A stretch of 24,008 nucleotides of DNA from IMG/VR virus record IMGVR_UViG_3300042516_003337, positions 1 to 24,008 of that record; one strand, 5' to 3'. This document shows, one piece after another, positions 7,708 to 13,677 of the stretch (position 1 is the first letter of the stretch; every line of letters begins with the position of its first letter). A model generated the notes under the pieces. That model had not been told where the DNA came from and searched no databases. It worked only from the letters and a program-made list of their open reading frames with translations. The stretch comes from a virus. The translations under genes were made by a program, and so were the position numbers.

Positions 7708-10700
7708 ATGGCAAACAAAGTATTCGTATCCCCTGGGGTATATACATCAGAAGTAGATTTAAGTTTCGTAGCCCAAAGCGTTGGGGTTACTACTTTAGGT
7801 ATTGTGGGTGAAACAATTAAAGGACCTGCATTTGAACCTATTTTTATTAGAAACTTTGATGAATTCTCTACATATTTTGGAGGAACGTCTCCAGAGAAAT
7901 TCATAAACACCCAAATTCCTAAGTATGAGGCGGCATACATTGCTAAATCATATTTACAACAATCTAATCAGTTGTTTGTAACTAGAGTTTTAGGACTTTC
8001 GGGTTACGACGCTGGACCTTCTTGGTCTATAAGTACAAAGGCTAACGTTGACTGTAGTACGGTTGATTTTTATTGTTTGTCTAGCACCACTGTAAACTGT
8101 GTTGAACAATGTGATGAATATCTAACTATAGATTATGCAATTGACTTTACAGGATGTACAAATAATTCATCGACCATTGTCTTAGACACTGCAGACATTC
8201 CTGATTACCTTTTAGAAAAATTATATTTACCATATGAGAATTTTGATGGTAGTACTTCTACATTATATGAAAATATGATTAATCAAATTTTTGATGTGTT
8301 AAGAACTCCATCTACAGAGGCAACTTCTATTTACTACTACGGACCAATTTCAGGAGATGTTTATAGTGCGTTGTCAACAACATTTACCGCGGAAACTAAC
8401 GTATTCGGTGTTGAGAACGTTAACGCTTCTGAGATTAATTATTGTGCATCTCAAAACGACCCATGGTATTATGCAACTTTTGATAACTTAGGAAACGCAA
8501 TTTATAGTGGATTCTCATTCTTTAGTGTTGTATCAGATTTACAACCTGTACCTGTTACAACTACAACAACAGTACCATTAACCACACCAACACCTTCACC
8601 ATCACCTGTTAATCCATGTATATCTCCAACACCACTTCCTAATGTAACACCAACACCTTCACCTGTTCCTGTAAATTGTTACACAGGTAAATTGATTGGT
8701 ACATTATATGTGTTTGATGGTGTTGCTTACACTGACTATGACGATTTAGTAATCGCAACATTCCGTTCAAGAGGATTGGCAACGTATTCTTCTGATGACG
8801 GAGCGGTATACGAAGTTACAGGATTAACTGACGTATCAATGGATTGTACAAATGGTTATAGTGCGGTTACTAAAAACCCATATGCAACTTTTGGTCTAAA
8901 CGTAACTAATAATGATGGTCAAAGTTTCTTCTTTGAAACATCATTCCAAAACTCAGACCCTAAATATCTTTCTAAAGTGTTTGGAGCATCTAACTTCGCA
9001 AAACCAAGAAGAGAAGTTCCTTTATTTGTCGAAGAAAGGTTCCAAGCGTTATTAAATTACGCATGGAGAAAAGGATACATTAGAGGATTAAATTGTAGTT
9101 TAACCGCTTTACCTGACGCAAGACAAGGTAATGACCCTACATCAATCGCGTGGTACCTTGAAAAATATCAATCACCTATGTCACCTTGGGTTGTATCTGA
9201 ACTTAGAGGTAATAAAGTTTACAACCTGTTCAAAGTAACAACAATCGCTGACGGTGACGCGGCTAATATCGAGGTTAAGATTTCAATTGCTAACATTTCA
9301 TTTGGAAACGGAACATTTGATTTATTTGTTAGAGATTTCTTTGACTCTGATTCAGCACCTACAGTATTAGAAAAATTCACTAACTGTTCACTTGACCCAA
9401 GTAACAACAATTTCGTTGGTAAAAAAGTTGGTTCAGTAGACGGTGAATATGAATTAAACTCTAAATTTATAATGTTGGAACTTAATCCTGACGCTCCTGT
9501 AGACGCATTACCTTGTGGATTCCAAGGTTACGCATTTAGAGAATACGCAGGTCTTAGACCTCCATTCCCAATATACAAAACTAAATATGACTTCCCAGGT
9601 GAGGTTGTTTATAACCCACCATTTGGTTTATCTTCAGGAGCGGACGATATCGTAAGAAGTGCAGGAGATAATGTGAGAAGAACATATTTGGGTATTTCTG
9701 ACACTATTGGTTTTGACGTTGATTTTTACACTTATAAAGGTAAACAATTACCATTGGATGTTTGTACTGATGTTTCAGGTGATGAATGGGCATACAAAAC
9801 TAGAGGTTACCACATGGATAAAAACGCAAGTGGAATTACAATTTCAGGAGCATTTAGTACAAGTGGAACACCAGCATTCTTTGTTGGAGCATCTGAATTT
9901 ACTCAAGACCCTGAAGATGAAACTAACCAATACTATAGATTATTCGCACGTAAGTTCTCATTCTTATGTTCAGGAGGTTTTGACGGTTGGGATATTTACA
10001 GAGAATATAGAACCAACCAAGACCGTTTTGTTCTAGGTAGGTCAGGTTATTTAAAAGGAGCGTGTCCTTCGTTTAGATACCCAACTGCATCAGGGTGGGG
10101 AGCGTTTAAACAAATCACAGTTGGTGACAATACTCAAGATTGGGCAAACACTGACTACTACGCATACTTATTAGGACAAAGAACTTTTGCTAATCCTGAA
10201 GCGGTTAATATTAACGTATTTGTAACACCAGGTATTGATTATTTAAATCATCCAGGATTGGTAGGTACCGCGATTGACATGGTTGAAAACGATAGAGCGG
10301 ATTCCTTGTACATCTGTACTACACCTGACTACAATATGTTTGTACCTCAAACAGGTGACCAATTAGACTTGATTTATCCTCAAGAAGCGGTTGACAACTT
10401 AGAAACTGCGGGAATCGATTCTAACTATACATGTACTTACTACCCTTGGGTTCTAACTCGTGATACTGTAAATAACACTCAGATTTACATTCCAGCAACT
10501 GCTGAAGTTTGTAGAAACTTAGCGTTAACAGATAATATCGCTTTCCCATGGTTCGCATCAGCGGGTTACACTCGTGGTATAGTAAACGCAATTAAAGCAC
10601 GTAAGAAGTTAACTCAAGAAGATAGAGATACTCTATATAAAGGTAGACTTAACCCAATCGCTACTTTCTCTGATGTTGGTACGGTTATTTGGGGTAACAA

Positions 10701-11040
10701 AACTTTACAGATTAGAGAGTCTGCACTTGACAGAATAAACGTTAGAAGATTGTTACTACAAGCTCGTAAGTTGATTTCAGCGGTTTCTGTAAGATTACTA
10801 TTCGAACAGAATGACGAGAAAGTAAGACAAGACTTCTTAAATGCGGTGAATCCTATCTTAGACGCAATTAGAAGAGACAGAGGTTTATACGATTTCCGTG
10901 TAACAGTTTCTTCAGATGCTGCTGACTTAGATAGAAACCAAATGACAGGTAAGATTTACATCAAACCAACTAAGTCACTTGAATTCATTGATATCACATT
11001 CTACATTACTCCAACAGGAGCGTCGTTTGAAAATATCTAA
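7708..11040 (+). CDS. gp18: Contractile tail sheath protein (gp18-like), enlarged
   Basis: The subunit of the contractile outer tail tube. The N-terminus FVSPGVYTSEVDLSFVAQSV and the following GIVGETIKGPAFEPIFIRNF are the usual sheath start (PGVY.sE.D..., G..G...kGPa..P..i....ef...fG). The C-terminal domain is also canonical: AFPWFASAGYTRGIV (from about 945), LNPIATFSDVGTVIWGNKTL, then INVRRLLLQARKLISAVSVR and the final TGKIYIKPTKSLEFIDITFY. With 1110 residues it is much longer than T4 gp18 (about 660). The extra length includes a Cys-rich stretch (about 112-155) and a Thr/Pro linker (about 282-322, PVTTTTTVPLTTPTPSPSPV) leading into a further domain; these probably decorate the outside of the tail. 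Codon use is richer in C- or G-ending and CGT codons than in the adjacent genes, as for a highly made protein. A strong terminator follows. Confidence 0.95.
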   Translation: MANKVFVSPGVYTSEVDLSFVAQSVGVTTLGIVGETIKGPAFEPIFIRNFDEFSTYFGGTSPEKFINTQIPKYEAAYIAKSYLQQSNQLFVTRVLGLSGYDAGPSWSISTKANVDCSTVDFYCLSSTTVNCVEQCDEYLTIDYAIDFTGCTNNSSTIVLDTADIPDYLLEKLYLPYENFDGSTSTLYENMINQIFDVLRTPSTEATSIYYYGPISGDVYSALSTTFTAETNVFGVENVNASEINYCASQNDPWYYATFDNLGNAIYSGFSFFSVVSDLQPVPVTTTTTVPLTTPTPSPSPVNPCISPTPLPNVTPTPSPVPVNCYTGKLIGTLYVFDGVAYTDYDDLVIATFRSRGLATYSSDDGAVYEVTGLTDVSMDCTNGYSAVTKNPYATFGLNVTNNDGQSFFFETSFQNSDPKYLSKVFGASNFAKPRREVPLFVEERFQALLNYAWRKGYIRGLNCSLTALPDARQGNDPTSIAWYLEKYQSPMSPWVVSELRGNKVYNLFKVTTIADGDAANIEVKISIANISFGNGTFDLFVRDFFDSDSAPTVLEKFTNCSLDPSNNNFVGKKVGSVDGEYELNSKFIMLELNPDAPVDALPCGFQGYAFREYAGLRPPFPIYKTKYDFPGEVVYNPPFGLSSGADDIVRSAGDNVRRTYLGISDTIGFDVDFYTYKGKQLPLDVCTDVSGDEWAYKTRGYHMDKNASGITISGAFSTSGTPAFFVGASEFTQDPEDETNQYYRLFARKFSFLCSGGFDGWDIYREYRTNQDRFVLGRSGYLKGACPSFRYPTASGWGAFKQITVGDNTQDWANTDYYAYLLGQRTFANPEAVNINVFVTPGIDYLNHPGLVGTAIDMVENDRADSLYICTTPDYNMFVPQTGDQLDLIYPQEAVDNLETAGIDSNYTCTYYPWVLTRDTVNNTQIYIPATAEVCRNLALTDNIAFPWFASAGYTRGIVNAIKARKKLTQEDRDTLYKGRLNPIATFSDVGTVIWGNKTLQIRESALDRINVRRLLLQARKLISAVSVRLLFEQNDEKVRQDFLNAVNPILDAIRRDRGLYDFRVTVSSDAADLDRNQMTGKIYIKPTKSLEFIDITFYITPTGASFENI
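8584..8663 (+). repeat. 17-bp direct repeat in the Thr/Pro linker of the sheath gene
   Basis: ACACCAACACCTTCACC occurs exactly at 8584-8600 and again at 8647-8663. Both copies are in the same reading frame and encode the TPTPSP-type linker. Such repeats can allow gain or loss of linker segments, or exchange of the flanking domain by recombination. Confidence 0.8.
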
Positions 11041-11050
11041 AACAAAAAAT

Positions 11051-11076
11051 AAGGTGGGGTTTATTCCCCACCTTTT
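11051..11076 (+). terminator. Intrinsic terminator after the sheath gene
   Basis: A perfect 9-bp stem AAGGTGGGG / CCCCACCTT with a 6-nt loop (TTTATT) ends in TTTT, 11 nt after the sheath stop. It is one of the few GC-rich spots in the window and separates sheath transcription from the phosphatase-like gene. Confidence 0.9.
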
Positions 11077-11090
11077 AGCCATTTAATTAT

Positions 11091-11909
11091 ATGAAAGTTA
11101 ATAGAAGAATTTTTAAAGAGGGAATTGATGAGGAGGGTACTCCTGACATGAAATATTATTCATTCGACTGGGATGATAATATTATGGTTATGCCAACAAA
11201 GATAATCCTTAAAGACGAAGGTGGTAATGAAGTTGGTATGTCAACAGAAGACTTTGCGGAATATAGAACTGAAATAGGTAAAGAACCATTTGAGTATGAA
11301 GGTCATACCATAGTAGGTTTTGCAGAAGAACCGTTTAGATATTTTGGGGTTAAAGGAGATAAACAATTTATTGTAGATTCTTTGACGGCAAAGCAAGGAC
11401 CTGCATGGGATGATTTTGTGGAGGCGATAAATAACGGGTCTATTTTTTCCATAATCACTGCAAGAGGACATACACCAAATGTATTAAAAGAGGCAGTTTA
11501 TAATTTAATTGTCTCAAATACAGGAGGGATATCTGCAAAGGAGTTGGTTAAAAATTTAACAAAATATAGAAATTTAACGGACGAAGAGGAGTCTTCCCCA
11601 AGAGAAATGATTAGAGAGTATTTAGATATGTGTAAATTTTACCCTGTAAGTTATGGAGAAGGTTCTGCAACAAATCCTGAAGAAGGTAAAGTTAAAGCGA
11701 TGAAAGAATTTATTTCGTATGTTAGAGATATGGCTTCCCACCTTCAAAAGAAAGCTTTTTTAAAGAACAAAGTATCTAATAATTTCTTACCTACAATTGG
11801 ATTTTCAGATGATGATGTTAGAAATTTAGAAAAAATGAAACAACATTTTGAAAAAGAACCGATACTTAAAACTTATTCAACTGCTGGAGGAAAGAAAAAA
11901 TTATATTAA
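11091..11909 (+). CDS. HAD-superfamily phosphatase-like protein
   Basis: A 272-residue protein with haloacid-dehalogenase motifs. Motif I is YSFDWDDN (nucleophile D26, acid D28). Motif II is FSIITARGHTP (T123). The acidic motif IV is IGFSDDDVRNLEKM (D240-D242). A lysine in EEGKVKAMKEF (near residue 200) is a candidate for motif III. Such enzymes use the first Asp to remove phosphate from small molecules, nucleotides or polynucleotide ends; the substrate cannot be read here. The N-terminal MKVNRRIFKEGIDEEG is a charged leader before the fold. The gene sits between sheath and tube, an odd place for an enzyme, and begins just after the sheath terminator without a TATTTATA box of its own; it may depend on read-through. 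Active-site residues look complete, so it is probably catalytic. Confidence 0.78.
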   Translation: MKVNRRIFKEGIDEEGTPDMKYYSFDWDDNIMVMPTKIILKDEGGNEVGMSTEDFAEYRTEIGKEPFEYEGHTIVGFAEEPFRYFGVKGDKQFIVDSLTAKQGPAWDDFVEAINNGSIFSIITARGHTPNVLKEAVYNLIVSNTGGISAKELVKNLTKYRNLTDEEESSPREMIREYLDMCKFYPVSYGEGSATNPEEGKVKAMKEFISYVRDMASHLQKKAFLKNKVSNNFLPTIGFSDDDVRNLEKMKQHFEKEPILKTYSTAGGKKKLY

Positions 11910-11976
11910 CTAGATACTTATAATGGAAGATTAAAATTAAAAAACCAAAAGTAAAGAGAAAAATTTTACTTGGGGA

Positions 11977-11984
11977 TATTTATA
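11977..11984 (+). promoter_or_regulatory. TATTTATA promoter-like box before the tail tube gene
   Basis: GGGGATATTTATAATAAAAT lies 33 nt before ATG 12018 in the 108-nt gap after the phosphatase-like gene. The leader is A-rich with no Shine-Dalgarno sequence. A box here plus the terminator after the gene make the tube a likely single-gene transcript. Confidence 0.55.
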
Positions 11985-12017
11985 ATAAAATAAAAGAAGA
12001 AAAAAAAATACAACAAA

Positions 12018-12506
12018 ATGGCTGATTTATTAATGAAAATGCCGATACCTTATGAACCTAAAAGACAGAACAGGTTCATCATGAGATTTCCATCTACATT
12101 GGGTATCAATGAATGGTTTGTAGAAACCGCCGCTAGACCGTCAATCACAGTTAACGCTACAGAGATACCGTTTTTAAATACCTCGACATATGTTGCTGGT
12201 AGATTTAAATGGAATCCTATTAACGTTAAATTCCGTGACCCTATTGGTCCTTCAGCATCACAAGCTCTTATGGAGTGGGTTCGTTTATGTGCGGAATCTG
12301 TAACAGGTCGTATGGGTTACGCTGCGGGTTATAAAAAGAATGTGGACCTTGAAATGTTAGACCCAACAGGTGTTGTTGTTGAAAAATGGATTATTGAAGG
12401 GACATTTTTAACTTCAGTTAACTTTGACTCTTTAGGATATTCAACCGATGGTATTGCAACAATTTCTGCAACACTTCAGATGGACCGTTGTGTATTAGTA
12501 TACTAA
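12018..12506 (+). CDS. gp19: Tail tube protein (gp19-like)
   Basis: The subunit of the inner tail tube through which DNA passes. The 162-residue length matches T4 gp19 (163). The sequence has PYEPKRQNRFIMRFPSTLGI, ARPSITVNATEIPFLNTSTY, then a basic FKWNPINVKFRDPIGPSAS, WVRLCAESVTGRMGYAAGYK and DLEMLDPTGVVVEKWIIEG. It ends in a typical F-x-S-v-N-F-x-x-L-x-Y...AtIsaTLqmDrC pattern. All of these are features of the gp19 family beta-barrel. It lies downstream of the sheath and upstream of the tape-measure module, as usual in contractile-tail phages. It is flanked by its own promoter-like box and a strong terminator. Confidence 0.93.
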   Translation: MADLLMKMPIPYEPKRQNRFIMRFPSTLGINEWFVETAARPSITVNATEIPFLNTSTYVAGRFKWNPINVKFRDPIGPSASQALMEWVRLCAESVTGRMGYAAGYKKNVDLEMLDPTGVVVEKWIIEGTFLTSVNFDSLGYSTDGIATISATLQMDRCVLVY

Positions 12507-12529
12507 AATTTAGAATTAACATAAAATTT

Positions 12530-12561
12530 AAAGTTCCATGTACAAACGTGGAACTTTTTTT
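12530..12561 (+). terminator. Intrinsic terminator after the tail tube gene
   Basis: An 11-bp stem AAAGTTCCATG / CGTGGAACTTT (one T-G wobble) with loop TACAAA is followed by a T run. It begins 24 nt after the tube stop. Confidence 0.9.
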
Positions 12562-12572
12562 ATTATATAATT

Positions 12573-12701
12573 ATGGAAAACTTAACAGGATATACATGTC
12601 AAACTTGTGGTAAAATATTTGAAACTAAAGAAGAGTTTGACAATAGACATAAAAAAAAGAAAAAAAATAATAAACAATCAGATTCTAAAAAGAAAGATTG
12701 A
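12573..12701 (+). CDS. Mini zinc-finger-like protein, 42 aa
   Basis: A 42-codon frame from ATG 12573 to TGA 12701. The N-terminal half, GYTCQTCGKIFETKEEFDNR followed by H, has the C-x2-C-G-K-x-F-x-T-K-x-E-F-x-x-x-H shape of a C2H2 zinc finger. After the first histidine there is only lysine, so the second histidine is missing and the finger would have three ligands at most. The C-terminal half is a strongly basic tail (KKKKKNNKQSDSKKKD). It lies between the tube terminator and the gp26-like gene, where an AT-rich segment (TATTATATAATT) may serve as its leader. It could bind nucleic acid or be an assembly helper; I do not know its function. Confidence 0.6.
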   Translation: MENLTGYTCQTCGKIFETKEEFDNRHKKKKKNNKQSDSKKKD

Positions 12702-12737
12702 TTTTTATAATAGTCAAATTATTTTTAAAAGAAAAAC

Positions 12738-13502
12738 ATGGAACAAAACGCATATACCGCAGGACAAGAAAATTTTAATTTACCACATGATGTGGTACAA
12801 TTACCAACAGGGGGTATTTTTTATAAATCAAAAAAGAAATCAGTTAAAGTTGGTTATTTAACCGCTAATGATGAAAACTTTTTAGTATCAGTTGCGTCAC
12901 AACCTGGCTCATCTACAAATATAGTACTATCATTATTAAGAAACAAAATATACGAACACGACATCAGACCTGATGAAATGCTTGAAGGGGATATTGAAGC
13001 GATTCTCATATTTTTACGAAATACTTCATTTGGGCCTGAATATAAAATATCAGTTACCGACCCAAAAACAGGTAAACCGTTTGATACCGAAATCCTTTTG
13101 GATGAGTTAAATATTAAACGTATTCCAAACGCACCTGATGAGAACGGATTATTTACTACTAAACTACCAAGAAGTGGCTCAACAGTTAAATTGAAACCAT
13201 TAACTTATGGTGAAATTATGGATATTGAAAAAATGGTAGAACAATATCCCGTTGGTAGAGTTGCTCCAAAAATAACATGGAGATTAGAAAGACAAATCCA
13301 AGAAGTTGACGGTAATTCAGATAGAGGACATATCGCTCAATTTGTTGCATCGTTACCAATTATGGATTCTAAACACATTCGAAATTTTATGAGAGAAAAT
13401 CAAATCTCTTTAGACTTAAGAAGACAAGTTATAGCCCCGTCAGGAGAATTGGTATCTTTCGAGATTACCTTTGGGGCTGAATTTTTTCGCCCTTTCTTCT
13501 GA
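12738..13502 (+). CDS. gp26-like baseplate / tail assembly chaperone
   Basis: A 254-residue protein beginning MEQNAYTAGQENFNLPHDVV then QLPTGGIFYKSKKKSVKVGY. The opening '.l.LPs.G.fY.....v.v..lta.de..l' and the later LRNTSFGPEYKISVTDPKTG, LPRSGSTVKLKPLTYGEIMD and LPIMDSKHIRNFMRENQISL match the T4 baseplate family typified by gp26/gp51, hub assembly factors. In this operon it lies directly before the tape measure, where other tailed phages keep a chaperone made in two lengths by ribosomal frameshifting. The zero frame ends in FFRPFF-stop immediately after a TTTTTTC run, and another frame continues with a plausible second domain to 13644 (listed separately). The family is fairly sure; the chaperone role is inferred from position and frameshift layout. 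Confidence 0.75.
   Translation: MEQNAYTAGQENFNLPHDVVQLPTGGIFYKSKKKSVKVGYLTANDENFLVSVASQPGSSTNIVLSLLRNKIYEHDIRPDEMLEGDIEAILIFLRNTSFGPEYKISVTDPKTGKPFDTEILLDELNIKRIPNAPDENGLFTTKLPRSGSTVKLKPLTYGEIMDIEKMVEQYPVGRVAPKITWRLERQIQEVDGNSDRGHIAQFVASLPIMDSKHIRNFMRENQISLDLRRQVIAPSGELVSFEITFGAEFFRPFF
13480..13490 (+). promoter_or_regulatory. Candidate ribosomal frameshift site in the gp26-like gene
   Basis: The zero frame reads GAA-TTT-TTT-CGC. A +1 slip of the phenylalanine tRNA from TTT (13485-13487) to TTC (13486-13488) keeps full pairing, is next to the CGC codon (which looks little used here), and enters the open frame beginning GCC at 13489. The zero-frame stop TGA follows at 13500. Confidence 0.45.
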
Positions 13503-13644
13503 TTACAGACTATTCCTACTTGAAGAATTCTATGTTATGGCTAAAATATTAAGAACTTCATATTATGAATTTCTTAATATCCCCACATACGCTCGAAAAT
13601 TTCTAATCAACAAAATCATAGAAGAAAATACTCCAAAAAATTAA
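13489..13644 (+). CDS. Second-frame extension of the gp26-like protein (or separate 35-aa ORF)
   Basis: In the +1 frame the sequence is open from about 13335 to TAA 13644. After the putative slip it encodes ALSSDYRLFLLEEFYVMAKI then LRTSYYEFLNIPTYARKFLI and NKIIEENTPKN. The order 'acidic/aromatic helix (LLEEFYVMAK), Y-Y-E-F, I-P-t-x-x-R-k-F-x-i-x-K-I-i-E-E' resembles the C-terminal domain of frameshifted tail assembly chaperones, which recruit the tape measure. A fusion would have about 301 residues. Alternatively ATG 13537 could start an independent 35-residue peptide, but no good initiation signal is visible. The tape measure starts 33 nt downstream. Confidence 0.5.
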   Translation, partial: ALSSDYRLFLLEEFYVMAKILRTSYYEFLNIPTYARKFLINKIIEENTPKN

Positions 13645-13653
13645 ATCGGAACC

Positions 13654-13661
13654 TATTTATA
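13654..13661 (+). promoter_or_regulatory. TATTTATA promoter-like box before the tape measure gene
   Basis: CCTATTTATATTAAAACTT lies 16 nt before ATG 13678, in the 33-nt gap after the frameshift extension. It matches the other boxes of the window. Confidence 0.5.
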
Positions 13662-13677
13662 TTAAAACTTAAAAAGT

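Noticed and set aside
9707-10036. 109-codon open frame on the plus strand
   Set aside because: Lies inside the sheath gene in another frame, with no motif and an unnatural amino-acid mix.
11949-11971. Inverted repeat AAGTAAA / TTTACTT before the tail tube promoter-like box
   Set aside because: Seven AT-rich pairs with a 9-nt loop and no T run after it; too weak for a terminator and likely by chance in such AT-rich sequence.
12607-12861. 84-codon open frame rich in Lys/Ile
   Set aside because: Overlaps both the mini zinc-finger frame and the start of the gp26-like gene; Lys/Ile richness follows from A runs.
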